From Ancylobacter polymorphus (GTDB lineage: Bacteria; Pseudomonadota; Alphaproteobacteria; Rhizobiales; Xanthobacteraceae): DNA of 64,000 bases. The position numbers and the translations under genes are program-made. Under the pieces are notes generated by a model, which had not been told where the DNA came from, did no database searches, and worked only from the letters and a program-made list of their open reading frames with translations. Within the stretch, counting starts at the first letter, position 1, and each line of letters starts with the position of its first letter. The DNA lies in assembly GCF_022836935.1 (NCBI RefSeq), contig NZ_CP083239.1:434001-498000 (forward strand), written 5' to 3'. Below, in pieces: positions 36,316 through 46,920 of this stretch.

Positions 36316-36795
36316 ATGGCCGGTTTGAAGCTGGTGGCGCTGGACAGCGAGGACCTCGCGGTCCTCTCGGTGCATCTGCAGGACGCGGTGGTCGCGATCG
36401 GCGACATGACCTTCCTGCCGAAGGAGCGGCGCTTCGTGCTGCTCGCCAACCGCTTCGACTGGGAAAAGGCGATCCAGGCTGAGGCGATGGCCGATGCCGA
36501 CGCCCCCATCGGCGCGGCGGCGGCCGCCGCCGGCCCCTGCGTGCGCCGCCGGGCCGGGCTGCGCTTCGAGCGGGTGCTGGGCGCCCGGGTGCGCGGCATC
36601 GACCTCAAGAAGAAACAGGGCGTGCTCAACCTGCTGGCGGTCACGTTCCAGGAAATCGACGCCCCCTCCGGCATCGTCACCTTCCTGTTCTCCGGCGGTG
36701 GCGAGGTGCAGCTCGATGTCGAGTGCATGGAAGCCGGGCTGGAAGATCTCGGCCCCGCCTGGGACGCCAAGGGCACGCCCTGCCACGAGGCGTGA
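36316..36795 (+). CDS. DUF2948 family protein
   Basis: 159 residues. The opening KLVALDSEDLAVLSVHLQDAV and DMTFLPKERRFVLLANRFDWE, and the later LNLLAVTFQE, match the DUF2948 family, which in alphaproteobacteria is usually encoded between murA and hisD as here. Soluble with no known function. An Ala/Asp-rich insert near residues 55-75 is not conserved. Confidence 0.85.
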   Translation: MAGLKLVALDSEDLAVLSVHLQDAVVAIGDMTFLPKERRFVLLANRFDWEKAIQAEAMADADAPIGAAAAAAGPCVRRRAGLRFERVLGARVRGIDLKKKQGVLNLLAVTFQEIDAPSGIVTFLFSGGGEVQLDVECMEAGLEDLGPAWDAKGTPCHEA

Positions 36796-36978
36796 GAGCG
36801 CAGCAGCCGGCCGCGCGCTCCCTTGCGAATGTCCTTGTCTTCGGCAAGCCCGGTTGCGATAGGACAGGGGAACAGGCAGCGGCGCCCCGCGCGACCTGAC
36901 GCCCCCGCGGCGTCGGGGCGACGGCCGGGAAGAGAGGCTGCTGCCGACGTGCCGCTTGCCGACCCGTAGGACCCCGCC

Positions 36979-38271
<1,293 letters not shown>

Positions 38272-38281
38272 CGGGGCGGCG

Positions 38282-38776
38282 ATGGGCGACCCGGATCCCC
38301 ATGCCGAAACCCGCCGCCTGTCGGCGGTGACGCTGGACGGCGCTTCCATCGGCCGCTCCAATGTCGATGTCGAGCATGAACGCGCCGTCGCCATCTATGA
38401 CCTGCTGGCGGAAAACAGCTTCGCCCCGCTCGGCGACACCGCCCCCGGCCCCTACCGGCTCGCGATTGCCCTAAATGAGGGCCGCCTGGTGCTCGACGTC
38501 ACCCGCGAGGACGGCGCGCCGGTCGTGCAGCATCAGCTCTCGCTCAGCCCGCTGCGGCGCGTGGTGCGCGATTATTTCATGGTCTGCGAGAGCTATTATT
38601 CCGCCATCCGCACCGCCAGCCCGTCGCAGATCGAAGCCATCGACATGGGCCGGCGCGGCCTGCACAACGAGGCCTCCGAATTGCTGCGCGAGCGGCTGAA
38701 GGACAAGATCGCCCTCGACTTCGGCACGGCCCGGCGCCTGTTCACGCTGGTCTGCGCGCTGCACTGGAAAGGCTGA
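38282..38776 (+). CDS. UPF0262 family protein
   Basis: 164 residues. SADAVTLD-like opening (here [30 protein letters not shown]), then [21 protein letters not shown] and [14 protein letters not shown], match the UPF0262 family of alphaproteobacteria. It begins 10 bp after hisD and precedes the phosphatase gene by 2 bp, so all are probably co-transcribed. Function is unknown. Confidence 0.87.
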   Translation: MGDPDPHAETRRLSAVTLDGASIGRSNVDVEHERAVAIYDLLAENSFAPLGDTAPGPYRLAIALNEGRLVLDVTREDGAPVVQHQLSLSPLRRVVRDYFMVCESYYSAIRTASPSQIEAIDMGRRGLHNEASELLRERLKDKIALDFGTARRLFTLVCALHWKG

Positions 38777-38778
38777 GC

Positions 38779-39267
38779 GTGGCGCCGCCCGGCTCCGCCG
38801 ACGCCTCCCCCGGCCCCGCGCCGGCCGCTCGCCGCGAGCGGCCTCAATCGGTTCTGTTCATGTGCGGGCAGAACTGCGTGCGCTCGCCCATGGCGGCGGT
38901 GCTGGCGCGCCATCTGTTCGGGCGCTCGCTCTATGTCGGCTCCGCCGGGGTGATGAAGGGCGAGACCGACCCGTTCGTCACCGCCGCCATCGACGAAGTA
39001 GGTCTCGACCTCTCCCGCCACCGGCCGCAGACGCTGGAGGAACTGGAAGAGAATGAGGGGCTCGGCTTCGATCTCGTCATCACCCTATCGCCCGACGCCC
39101 ATCACCGCGCGCTGGAACTGACCCGCACCAACGCCATCGACGTGGAATACTGGCCGACCCCCGACCCGACGCTCGCCAGCGGCAACCGCGAACAGCGGCT
39201 CGACGCCTATCGCGAGGTTCGCGACGAGCTGGAACGGCGGATCCGCGCCCGCTTCCGCCCGAAATGA
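38779..39267 (+). CDS. Low-molecular-weight phosphatase family protein
   Basis: 162 residues starting at GTG 38779. The P-loop reads [15 protein letters not shown]; the LMW-PTP/arsenate reductase signature CX5R is seen as CGQNCVR. The later DP in [13 protein letters not shown] fits the catalytic Asp loop. Substrate may be phosphotyrosine or arsenate; the conserved neighbours favour a general housekeeping role. Overlaps nothing and follows UPF0262 after 2 bp. Confidence 0.83.
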   Translation: MAPPGSADASPGPAPAARRERPQSVLFMCGQNCVRSPMAAVLARHLFGRSLYVGSAGVMKGETDPFVTAAIDEVGLDLSRHRPQTLEELEENEGLGFDLVITLSPDAHHRALELTRTNAIDVEYWPTPDPTLASGNREQRLDAYREVRDELERRIRARFRPK

Positions 39268-39361
39268 GCCGGCGGCGGCAAGGCCGTTCCGTTTTCCCCG
39301 CACATGCTCTAGCTTGCCGGCCGATTGCCCCGCCGGCCCGCCGGCGCAAAGGAGTGACCGC

Positions 39362-39985
39362 GTGAGCGCCCGCCCGACACTGGTGCTGGCCTCGGGTTCG
39401 CCGCGCCGCCTGGCGCTGCTGGCCCAGGCCGGAATCGAACCCGACGCCCTTCTGCCCGCCGATATTGACGAGACGCCCGAACGCGGCGAGCTGCCCCGGC
39501 GGCTGGCGCTGCGGCTGGCCCGCGAGAAGCTGGACGCCGCCGATGCGCGCCGCCGCGCCATGGACCAGCATGAGGGCGCTTTCCTGCTCGCCGCCGACAC
39601 GGTGGTGGCGGTGGGACGCCGCATCCTGCCCAAGCCGGATATTGCCGAAGAGGCGGCGGACTGCCTGCGCCTGCTCTCCGGCCGCGCCCACCGCGTCTAT
39701 ACCGGCCTCGCGCTGATGACGCCGAAGGGCGGGATACGCACGCGCCTTGTCGAGACCCGCGTGCGCTTTAAGCGCCTGTCGCGCGAAGAGATGGACGCCT
39801 ATGTCGCCTCGCGCGAATGGGAGGGCAAGGCCGGCGGCTACGCCATTCAGGGCCTTGCCGGCGTATTCGTGGTCAAGCTGGTCGGCTCCTACACCAATGT
39901 GGTCGGCCTGCCGCTGGCGGAAACCGTGGCGCTGCTGGGGGGCGAGCGTTTCCCGATCTATAAGCGCTGGGGCCACCCGGAATGA
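39362..39985 (+). CDS. maf: Maf family nucleoside triphosphate pyrophosphatase
   Basis: 207 residues from GTG 39362, with AAAGGAG upstream. The start motif [18 protein letters not shown], then [10 protein letters not shown] and the [13 protein letters not shown] segment, are diagnostic for Maf/Maf-like proteins. They hydrolyse non-canonical or modified nucleotides and affect septum formation. ATGA overlap with yacG. An earlier in-frame ATG at 39314 would add a poorly conserved lead. Confidence 0.92.
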   Translation: MSARPTLVLASGSPRRLALLAQAGIEPDALLPADIDETPERGELPRRLALRLAREKLDAADARRRAMDQHEGAFLLAADTVVAVGRRILPKPDIAEEAADCLRLLSGRAHRVYTGLALMTPKGGIRTRLVETRVRFKRLSREEMDAYVASREWEGKAGGYAIQGLAGVFVVKLVGSYTNVVGLPLAETVALLGGERFPIYKRWGHPE

Positions 39986-40194
39986 GCGCCGACATTGCCG
40001 GCCCAAGCGGCAAGCCGTGCCCGATCTGCGGCAAGCCGATGGTTGAAAAATACCACCCCTTCTGCTCCGCCCGCTGCGCCGATGTCGATCTCAACCGCTG
40101 GCTGACCGGGGTCTATGCGATCCCGGTCACGGAAAACGACGACGAGGACGGCGAGGAGCCTTCCCTCGCCCCCAAGCCGCCGCGCGAGGGCTGA
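39982..40194 (+). CDS. yacG: DNA gyrase inhibitor YacG
   Basis: 70 residues with the zinc-ribbon CPICGKPM and [15 protein letters not shown], followed by an acidic C-terminal tail (ENDDEDGEE). YacG binds GyrB and blocks its DNA access. Four cysteines in CX2C-X15-CX3C spacing agree with the family. Last gene of the hisD row; overlaps maf by 4 bp. The following 293 bp up to the tRNA hold no clear gene. Confidence 0.93.
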   Translation: MSADIAGPSGKPCPICGKPMVEKYHPFCSARCADVDLNRWLTGVYAIPVTENDDEDGEEPSLAPKPPREG

Positions 40195-40487
40195 AGGGGG
40201 ACTTTCGGGCGGCGTCCGGCCCCGATACCGCTCTGTTGCGGCACGGGCCGATGCATGTGCGGCCGGCCCCACGCCCAACATCTCCGGCGTTGCCGAATGC
40301 CCGCGGGCGACGAGCGGCGAACGACGCTCCATCTGAAACGGCGCCGGGCGCGACGGTGCGGGGCGAGCCGACCATCGGTGACACGGCTGGGGAAAGGCTG
40401 AATTTCCGTTTCATGACATATGGACAGGCCGCAGCCGAGACTCTATAACCCGCCCGCTCCGCACGGCTTGCAGCCGTTGCCGGCTAC
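40195..40487. other. Gap between yacG and tRNA-Phe
   Basis: No gene is supported in these 293 bp. The stretch presumably holds the tRNA-Phe promoter; an AT-richer piece lies at 40395-40450 (TTTCCGTTTCATGACATATGG and CTCTATAACC). Confidence 0.4.
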
Positions 40488-40563
40488 GCCCAGGTAGCTC
40501 AGTTGGTAGAGCATGCGACTGAAAATCGCAGTGTCGGCGGTTCGACTCCGTCCCTGGGCACCA
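40488..40563 (+). tRNA. tRNA-Phe (GAA anticodon), probable integration site
   Basis: GCCCAGG pairs with CCTGGGC. D arm AGCTCAGTTGGTAGAGC; anticodon stem TGCGA/TCGCA around CTGAAAA gives anticodon GAA; T arm with GGTTCGACTCC; CCA encoded. Length 76 nt. The integrase gene of the phage-like island ends 61 bp downstream, so the 3' half of this tRNA is the likely att core. Confidence 0.96.
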
Positions 40564-40624
40564 TCTAACCCCTTGATATCGCTAGACTTTTCAGCGCAGG
40601 GGGCGGTGTTTTTCAGCCAGTTTG

Positions 40625-41707
40625 TCATATTTTCTGACCCGGTTTGACAGCCCTTGTTCTGCGGCTGTTCACTTCGTGGCCGAAGCGGCCGGCCACCTCA
40701 TCCATCTTTTTCGACAGGTCCGAGCCCTGCGCGTACATCTGCGCCATGGCCTCGGTCTTCTGCCCGAGCGCGTCGGCGATGGTGCGCAGGTCGGCCCCGC
40801 TCTCGCGCAGAATCGCCGCCACCGTGTGCCGCAGGCCGTAGAGCGTCAGCCCCTCGCCGATGGCGCCAGCCTTCTCCAGCGTGTGCTGCAGCTTCATCCA
40901 TGACGAGTTGAAGCCGGAGACGGTCCACGGCCGGCCGCGCGAGTTGGCGCACAGGGTGATGGCCGAATGCGCCGGCGCCGCCGCGAGAATGTCGCGCAGC
41001 GGGTCGATGACGGGCCAGATGACGCCTTCCTCGGTCTTCGACCTGCTGGTGTTGATCCGGCCGCCGGTATAGGCCGTGCGCGGCAGGGTGAGCGCATCCT
41101 TCGGCCCGAGCCCGGTAAACATCATCAAGGCCAGCGCCGGCAGCATATGCGCGGGAGCGGCATCGAGCACCGCGTGGCGCTCTTCATCGGTCCAGCGGCG
41201 ATTCTGCTTCGGCAGGCCCTTGGGGCGGCGAATGCTGCGGATGCCCTCCGCCGGGTTCTCCTTCACGTGGCCGCGCTCCTTGCCCCAGGCGAAGAGCAGG
41301 GACAGGACGGTCTTGAGATAGTTCGCGAACCAGCGCTTGTGCTTGGCCTCGGCCTTGTCACGCAGCTTCACCACGAAGGGCGGGGTGAAGCGCGTCAGCG
41401 GCGTATCTTCAATGGGCTTGAGATAGTCGAAGACACGCTGATAGCCGGCGCGCGTCGTGCGGGTCAGGCGCTCGAGGAAATCCTTGCTCCCACGGTACTC
41501 CTTGATGAGAGCCCCCAGCGTGCCGGGGCGGGTCGTGCTGGCACGGTCCTGCAGTGCCGTGATGCGGGCACACTCCGCCAGAAACGCAGCGGTGCCGATC
41601 GGGGCCTTCACAAGATCAACCGGCATACGGGAAGCGCGGTGATAGCACCGCATCTTCCCGTGCCGGTCCTTGAAGATCTGGAAGCCTTTGACGTGCACCA
41701 CGGTCAT
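40625..41707 (-). CDS. Tyrosine-type site-specific integrase
   Basis: 360 residues from ATG 41707. A SAM-like core-binding region (GTLGALIKEYRGSKDFLERL, about 65-150) is followed by the catalytic domain with LTLYGLRHTVAAILRESG (His-x-x-Arg region), ALGQKTEAMAQMYAQG and the nucleophile Tyr in that last motif. The place of the first Arg reads FTGLGPKDALTLPR, which differs from the common TGLRxxE box but is usual for this alphaproteobacterial phage-integrase subgroup. It lies next to tRNA-Phe, its probable target. The AlpA-like gene ends 2 bp before its start. Confidence 0.88.
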   Translation of the reverse strand: MTVVHVKGFQIFKDRHGKMRCYHRASRMPVDLVKAPIGTAAFLAECARITALQDRASTTRPGTLGALIKEYRGSKDFLERLTRTTRAGYQRVFDYLKPIEDTPLTRFTPPFVVKLRDKAEAKHKRWFANYLKTVLSLLFAWGKERGHVKENPAEGIRSIRRPKGLPKQNRRWTDEERHAVLDAAPAHMLPALALMMFTGLGPKDALTLPRTAYTGGRINTSRSKTEEGVIWPVIDPLRDILAAAPAHSAITLCANSRGRPWTVSGFNSSWMKLQHTLEKAGAIGEGLTLYGLRHTVAAILRESGADLRTIADALGQKTEAMAQMYAQGSDLSKKMDEVAGRFGHEVNSRRTRAVKPGQKI

Positions 41708-41709
41708 GG

Positions 41710-41946
41710 CTAGCCCAGCTTTTCGAGAATGGCGTCGTCGCTGTCGGCGGCGCCGGTCTTGAGGCTGTCCACCCACGAATCGAGGTCGCGCACGTCCCAC
41801 AGGCGCGAGCCGTCGGGATAGGCGACGGCCGGCACGGGGCAGAGCATCTCGAAGCGCGCCGCCGGCAGCCCACAATAGGCTGCCGCATCGGCCTTCTTGA
41901 GCATCCGGTAGGGCTGCACCTGAAGTGAGAGCATCGCCTTCGCCAT
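41710..41946 (-). CDS. AlpA-like/excisionase-like small HTH protein
   Basis: 78 residues from ATG 41946. LKKADAAAYCGLPAARFEMLCPVPAVAYPDGSRLWDVRDLDSWVDSL shows the MerR-like winged-helix of AlpA/excisionase proteins, with RLWDVRDLD as the wing. Directly upstream of the integrase and likely to control its expression or excision. Family membership is based on the motif layout only. Confidence 0.72.
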   Translation of the reverse strand: MAKAMLSLQVQPYRMLKKADAAAYCGLPAARFEMLCPVPAVAYPDGSRLWDVRDLDSWVDSLKTGAADSDDAILEKLG

Positions 41947-41948
41947 CG

Positions 41949-42164
41949 TCAGAGCCCTTTGCTGGTTGCGAGATAGACGGCCTTTGGCGCGGCGCGGGAG
42001 GCGTCGCGGATCTGGCGTTCGAGGTCGGCGATGGCGGCGGCGAACTCGGCATCGGTGCGATAGGTGATCTCGCGACCGTCGGAGAGGCGCACCCGGCTGG
42101 TGCCCTCCGCGCGCATGGCGCGGAGGGAGTCGAGACGCTCGTGCAGGGTGGAGAGGTCCGCCAT
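41949..42164 (-). CDS. Phage head-tail connector-like (gpW-type) protein
   Basis: 71 residues from ATG 42164, overlapping the capsid stop by one base. Start MADLSTLHERLDSLRAMRAEG, centre GREITYRTDAEFAAAIADLERQIR and the C-terminal ATSKGL agree with small head-tail joining proteins of the gpW type. These sit at the portal and are needed to attach tails. Gene order beside capsid and portal supports the call. Confidence 0.7.
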   Translation of the reverse strand: MADLSTLHERLDSLRAMRAEGTSRVRLSDGREITYRTDAEFAAAIADLERQIRDASRAAPKAVYLATSKGL

Positions 42165-44239
42165 CACGCGCCCTCGTTCTTGTAGAGGCCGCGGAAGTCG
42201 ATGACGCCGCAGCCGAAGTCGAGCCCGGCGGCGACCTTGACGGCGCGGGTGTCGAAGTCGATCTCGGTGCGGATCTGCGGCCCCTCGGCGCCGGAGACAT
42301 AGCCATAGACGAGGCTGGGGGCGGCGGCCGGGTCCGCCATGACGTACCAGCTGGTGCCGGTGATGTTGGCGTCGACCACCAGCTCCATCGTGCCCGCCCA
42401 CGGGTTCACATCGCCCGCCTTGGCGGCGGTGATGGCGGCAAGCACCTGGCGGGCGGCAAGCTCGGTGTCCGGCCCGACCACGAGGAAGCGGGGGGCAAGG
42501 TTGAGCGGCACGCCGTCGAGGCTCTTCTGCTTGCGCAGCGCGGCGACGGCGAGGCCGACCGAGGCGACCGAAAGAGCGGCGCCGGTGGTAGCCTTGTTGC
42601 CATGGTCGGCATGGAACAGCGCCTTGCCGTCGGAGAGGGCGGCGTTGGCGGCGAGCAGGCCGTAGACGCGGGCGTTCTCGTCGCTGGCGGCGCGGATGGC
42701 GATCATGGAGGAGAAGTCCGCCAGCGCCGAGAGGTCGTCATTGATGAGGGCGCGGCGGCCGATGGCGATGCCGGCATTCAGCTCCTTCGCCCGTACCTTC
42801 TCCCGGTTCTCGGAGAGGGTGCCGTATTTCAGCTCACCGCCCTCATTGGTCTCCTGGAAGGTCGGGAAGTCGCCGATGCGCAGGAAGGAATGGTCGCGAA
42901 AGTCGGTGAAGGACCGGCGGGCGGCGATGAGGCGATAGGTCGGCTCGGCGGCGGCGTAGTTGGCGAGCAGGGCCTTGTTGGCCGCGTCCGCCAGCAGCAG
43001 GGGGAAGTCGCTGGTGGAATGGGCGCCGACGGCGCGCTCCATCAGCGCGTTCTGGTCGCGCAAATTGAGGCGTTCGCCGCGCGCCTGGGCGAGGTCGCCG
43101 ATCATGTCCAGCATGCGGAAGCCGGCATAGGCGCGCGAGCGCCCTTCCAGCTTCACCCGGCCGGGAGCGAGGCGATGGGCGAGAGCCTCGCCCATGGCGG
43201 AGCGGATCGCCGCCGGGTCGGTGTGGTCGTGGGTGACGGTCGCCACGGTCGGGTGGAAGGTCTGCAGGGGCGCGCTGCGGGCCTGCATGGCGGCGAAGGC
43301 GGCGGCGCGGGCGGCGTCGGTGGTGGCGTTGGCGTCGATCTGGCTGTCGATCCAGCCCTGATCGAGGCCGGCGACATTGGCGATGGAACGGATCTCCATG
43401 TTGATCGCCGCCCGCTCTGCAGCGGCCGGCGGGTTGAGGGACGGCGCGGGGGCCGGGGTGGAATGAGCGGGCGCGGGCGCCGGCTCGGTGCTGACCGTCA
43501 TGTCGTGGCTCCTGATGCCTGCATGCGGGTCGGCGGGGACAACGACGAGGCTGGCCTCGATCAGGGTGAAGCGCTCGGCCACCTTCTCGCGGCGGCCGGT
43601 CTTGAGGTTGGTGCGCTCGGACCAGCGCTCGACGGCGTAGCCGATGGAGATGCCGAAGGTGGCACCGTCCGACAGCTCGGCGGCGATGCGCTGGGAGCGG
43701 GGATTGTGGCGGGAGAGCGTGGCGCGGCCGAGGAGGTCCCCGCCGACCACGCGCAGCGTGTCGACGCTCCCGAGCTGGCGGTCCACGCTCTCCCTTCCAT
43801 GGCTGTCGAGCAGGGGCACGCGGGCGGGCCAGGCCGGCTGCGACAGGAGGAGAATTTCGTCATAGGGGCCGCGCACGTCCCAGCGCTCGACAGCCGCGCC
43901 GGTGGAGAGCACCGCCTCGAAGGTCTGGCTCTCCGCATCCCAGCTGGAGGCGGGAAGCGTCGCGCGACGGGTGAGGATCTCGGCGGGGGCAGCGGAACGG
44001 GTTTCCACCTTGGCCGGGCGGGGCGGCGCCTCAAGGCAGATGCACTCGCCATTGCCGACGCCGACATAGGCCATGCCGTCCTCGTCGGCGATGGCGGCGA
44101 GGTGGTCCATGAAGGCGTCCATGGTGCAGCCGAGATGCTTCGGCATGTCGGCGGCCGGGGGCATCATGCCGCGCTGCATCGCGTCGTTCAGGTTGCGCAT
44201 GCGCGCATGGAACTCGGGGGTGTCGAAATAGCCGTTCAT
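42164..44239 (-). CDS. Prohead protease/major capsid protein fusion
   Basis: 691 residues. The first 250 form an HK97-type prohead protease: ILTRRATLPASSWDAESQTFEAVLS, the catalytic His in LLDSHGRESVD and Ser in LIEASLVVVPADP. A Pro/Ala linker (about 250-275, PAPAPAHSTPAPAPS) leads to a capsid part with FPLLLADAANKALLANYAA, FRDHSFLRIGDFPTFQETNEGG, IAIGRRALINDDL and FLVVGPDTELAARQVL, as in gpT-like capsid proteins. Cleavage should release mature capsid. Overlaps the portal gene by 4 bp. The fusion is known in alphaproteobacterial phages. Confidence 0.87.
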   Translation of the reverse strand: MNGYFDTPEFHARMRNLNDAMQRGMMPPAADMPKHLGCTMDAFMDHLAAIADEDGMAYVGVGNGECICLEAPPRPAKVETRSAAPAEILTRRATLPASSWDAESQTFEAVLSTGAAVERWDVRGPYDEILLLSQPAWPARVPLLDSHGRESVDRQLGSVDTLRVVGGDLLGRATLSRHNPRSQRIAAELSDGATFGISIGYAVERWSERTNLKTGRREKVAERFTLIEASLVVVPADPHAGIRSHDMTVSTEPAPAPAHSTPAPAPSLNPPAAAERAAINMEIRSIANVAGLDQGWIDSQIDANATTDAARAAAFAAMQARSAPLQTFHPTVATVTHDHTDPAAIRSAMGEALAHRLAPGRVKLEGRSRAYAGFRMLDMIGDLAQARGERLNLRDQNALMERAVGAHSTSDFPLLLADAANKALLANYAAAEPTYRLIAARRSFTDFRDHSFLRIGDFPTFQETNEGGELKYGTLSENREKVRAKELNAGIAIGRRALINDDLSALADFSSMIAIRAASDENARVYGLLAANAALSDGKALFHADHGNKATTGAALSVASVGLAVAALRKQKSLDGVPLNLAPRFLVVGPDTELAARQVLAAITAAKAGDVNPWAGTMELVVDANITGTSWYVMADPAAAPSLVYGYVSGAEGPQIRTEIDFDTRAVKVAAGLDFGCGVIDFRGLYKNEGA

Positions 44240-45618
44240 GCCACGGTCTCCTCGATGGGCGCCGGAGCGGCGGCAGGCTTGGCCTTGGCCGGCGCGGTGA
44301 AGGTCAGGCCGAGGCTCGCCTCGCGGGCCTTGTCGGCGGCGATCTCGGCATCGAGCGCGCCGAGATCCATGCCGCGCGCGGCAACCGCCTCGCGGCGGCT
44401 CATCAGCCCGGCATTGATCGCCTCGATCTCCGCCTGCACATCCTTCGCCGGGTCCACCCATTGCTGCTTCGGGGTTATCCAGCGCACCGGGAGCAGCTCC
44501 TGCGGGCGGGCGGCAAGCCGGCCCTGCAGGCTCTCGATCATCGCCCAGCGGCGCCAGATGGGGCGCAGCGCCTGGAAGACGATGACATTGTGCTGGATCA
44601 TCTCCACCCGGCGGCGCCACTCGACGAGGCCGGCGCGGATCGAGGAATAGTTGACGCTGGAGAGGTCGCCGGTCAGCACCTCATAGGGCAGGCCGAGCGC
44701 GGCGGCGATCTCGTGGAGGGTGATGCGGGCGAAGTCGTTGGCCTCCTGCGCGATGGCGGGGGGCGTGGTGGTGCGAACGTCCTGCCCCGGCAGCAGCGGC
44801 AACAGTGTGCCCGGCTCCATGCCGGCGATGAGGGCGCCCTGCGACACCTCGCCCCCGAAGGGCATCGATCCATCAGGGGTGACAATGAAGCCGGTCAGCA
44901 GCGCCCCGACCTTCTGGCGCACCAGCTGGGCGCCGTGCCACTCGTCATGTTCGGCCAGCCGCAGGATGGCCGGGGCGAACCACGAGACGCCGCGCACCTG
45001 GCCGGGGAAGTCGGGGCGGAACAGATGCACCACGTCCTCGGCCGGCACGCGCACCGGCTGAAGGTTGAGGCCGAGGCCGATCTCCGGGCGCTCCTTGACG
45101 ATCCAGTAGGCGACGCGGGAGCCGAACCTGTCGAACTCGACGCCGTTGACGATGCGCCCGCCCTGGGGGAGCGGGCGGGTGAGCGAGGCGTCCAGCTGGT
45201 CGGGATCGAGCACACGGATGCGCAGGCCTGCCGGGGTGGCGATCAGCAGCGCCAGCGCTTCGCCATCCACCACCATGCCGCCAACCATCAGGGCGGTGAG
45301 GCCATAGAAGTCCATCAGGCCGTCGGCGTCCGCCTCGTCCGTCCACGCCGTCCAGCGCGCAGCCAGCGTGCCCGTCACCGCCGGGACGATGCCGGTGCCG
45401 ACGAGGCTGCTGACATGCGCCGCCTTCCCGGCCGCCGCGTGTGGGTTGTTGGCGACGAGATAGCGGGCGCGGTAGGAGAGCGGGGCGCGGGCCTTCTGCG
45501 CCGCGCCGTGCTGGTTGGCCGTCTTGCCCCAGCCCGTCGCACGGCGGCCCGTCGCCGCGCCCTCATAGGAACGCGAGCGCAGCCGGTTCATAAGGCGGGA
45601 GAGCGCGGCCGGGAACAT
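44236..45618 (-). CDS. Phage portal protein, lambda family
   Basis: 460 residues of the lambda-type portal family: RARYLVANNPHAAAGKAAHVSSLVGTG, a central LDPDQLDASLTRPLPQGGRIVNGVEFDRFGSRVAYWI, and LPYEVLTGDLSSVNYSSIRAGLVEWRR. It forms the dodecameric ring through which DNA enters the head. Its start overlaps the upstream gene's stop, and its stop overlaps the protease/capsid start, so the head genes are one transcript. Full length, so intact. Confidence 0.92.
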   Translation of the reverse strand: MFPAALSRLMNRLRSRSYEGAATGRRATGWGKTANQHGAAQKARAPLSYRARYLVANNPHAAAGKAAHVSSLVGTGIVPAVTGTLAARWTAWTDEADADGLMDFYGLTALMVGGMVVDGEALALLIATPAGLRIRVLDPDQLDASLTRPLPQGGRIVNGVEFDRFGSRVAYWIVKERPEIGLGLNLQPVRVPAEDVVHLFRPDFPGQVRGVSWFAPAILRLAEHDEWHGAQLVRQKVGALLTGFIVTPDGSMPFGGEVSQGALIAGMEPGTLLPLLPGQDVRTTTPPAIAQEANDFARITLHEIAAALGLPYEVLTGDLSSVNYSSIRAGLVEWRRRVEMIQHNVIVFQALRPIWRRWAMIESLQGRLAARPQELLPVRWITPKQQWVDPAKDVQAEIEAINAGLMSRREAVAARGMDLGALDAEIAADKAREASLGLTFTAPAKAKPAAAPAPIEETVA

Positions 45619-46127
45619 TACGCCACCTTGGCCAGCGCCGCGTCGATCTTGCGGACATGCTTGGAGAGGTTCACCAGCACGATCTGGCTGGGGGCGGCAC
45701 CATGCTCGGCGGCCATCTCCGCCGTTTCCTTGAGGATGCGGGCATTCACCTCCTCCAGCGTGCCGCCGATATGGGCGCGGCCCTCGTCGTCGCCGCCGAA
45801 GATCAGCGCGCCGATCCAGATATCGGCGAAGGGCTTGGCCGTCTGCGGGTGCTCGCCCTCAAAGGCGCCGCGCGCATTAGCAAGCAGGCGGGAGGCGGCG
45901 ACCACATCGAGCTTCATCACGTCGACCAGTTCGACCAGAGCGGAGGTAAGCGCGATCTCGGAGGCGCTGTAGCGCGTCCAGCCGCCGCGATCCTCGCCGT
46001 CGGGGCCGACGGTGGAGAGGTCGGCGAAAGGCAGGTGATCGCGGCGGCGCAGGGACTTGAAGCGCTCGACCTTGATGCCGAGCGCCTCGCAGGCGGTGCT
46101 GATGGTGAAGGGGCGTTCGGTGTCCAT
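45618..46127 (-). CDS. Hypothetical phage protein with N-terminal MerR-like HTH
   Basis: 169 residues. The N-terminal part (TISTACEALGIKVERFKSLRRRDHLPFADLS) looks like a MerR/AlpA winged helix, followed by GGWTRYSASEIALTSALVELVDV. The rest is helical and has no assigned fold. Located directly before the portal gene and overlapping it by 1 bp. The place and DNA-binding look would suit a small terminase subunit, but I see no firm similarity. Treat as unknown. Confidence 0.6.
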   Translation of the reverse strand: MDTERPFTISTACEALGIKVERFKSLRRRDHLPFADLSTVGPDGEDRGGWTRYSASEIALTSALVELVDVMKLDVVAASRLLANARGAFEGEHPQTAKPFADIWIGALIFGGDDEGRAHIGGTLEEVNARILKETAEMAAEHGAAPSQIVLVNLSKHVRKIDAALAKVA

Positions 46128-46210
46128 GGGGCTCTCTCGAAAACGGGGCTTCGTTGACCCGATTATGCACGCTTCGCAATCGGGGTCAAGTCAGCCCGTT
46201 GTTGCGTGCC

Positions 46211-46531
46211 TCACTCGACGTGCCACCCGTTCCAAACCCCGCCCCACTGGTCCATCAGCCCTTCCGCATCGGCGATTCCGTCCTCAGCCTGGTCATGCTC
46301 GCAGTCGCAATCCCAATGGCCGGTGCCGCCGCCAAAGAGCTCCGGCCGGCCGCCCTCCCAGCCGAGCGAGGGCTCGCCATCGCTGTCCGGCTCATCGTCG
46401 CCGCCGTCTTCCTCATCGGGGTCGCCCTCCAGCTCGTCGAGCATGGCGATAAGGGCTTCAATGGCGCGCTCGGCCCGCTCGCGCAGGCGCTGGCGCTCGA
46501 CCATCACGAACTCGCGGGTGTGGACGTTCAT
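46211..46531 (-). CDS. Hypothetical acidic phage protein
   Basis: 106 residues. An N-terminal helix (ERQRLRERAERAIEALIAMLDEL) is followed by a strongly acidic, Gly-rich centre (DPDEEDGGDDEPDSDGEPS) and CDCEHDQAEDG. Small proteins with the same acidic pattern recur in alphaproteobacterial prophages. No function is known. ATGA overlap with the gene at 46528 shows co-translation. Confidence 0.65.
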   Translation of the reverse strand: MNVHTREFVMVERQRLRERAERAIEALIAMLDELEGDPDEEDGGDDEPDSDGEPSLGWEGGRPELFGGGTGHWDCDCEHDQAEDGIADAEGLMDQWGGVWNGWHVE

Positions 46532-46920
46532 GGCCGCACCTCCCGACTGGCCGGCGCGGGCATCAGCAGCCGAGCGTCGCGCACCTTCACGTCCGCCACC
46601 ACGATGGCGAGCACGCTCTCGTCGAACCAGTCGCGCTCGACCACGTGCTCGCCATAATGCTTGTTGTCGGAATAGAGCAGCAGGTGCCCCTTCCTGCCGC
46701 CGAGCGTGCTGGAGGCGCGTGTGAGCTTTACGCCGCCGAAAGGGTCGCTCATGAGATAGATGCCCTCGCCCTCATAGCTTGTGCAGGGGCGCACCAGCAC
46801 ATGGTCCCACCGGCTGCGGAGCGTCGGCTCCATGGTGTCGCTGGGCACCATCTCCAGCCGAAGCTGGGGCGAGAGCAGCGCCGTCGCCGGCACCGCCTGT
46901 CCGAACAGGTCGCCGCTCAT
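46528..46920 (-). CDS. S24/LexA-like peptidase-fold protein
   Basis: 130 residues from ATG 46920, which overlaps the stop of the upstream gene by 4 bp. LRLEMVPSDTMEPTLRSRWDHVLVRPCTSYEGEGIYLMSD resembles the peptidase domain of LexA/cI-like regulators (S24), with Ser in PSDTMEPT and a mid KLTRAS region where a Lys would stand. There is no HTH. It may be a stand-alone regulator or modifier of phage repression. Family placement is moderate. Confidence 0.6.
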   Translation of the reverse strand: MSGDLFGQAVPATALLSPQLRLEMVPSDTMEPTLRSRWDHVLVRPCTSYEGEGIYLMSDPFGGVKLTRASSTLGGRKGHLLLYSDNKHYGEHVVERDWFDESVLAIVVADVKVRDARLLMPAPASREVRP

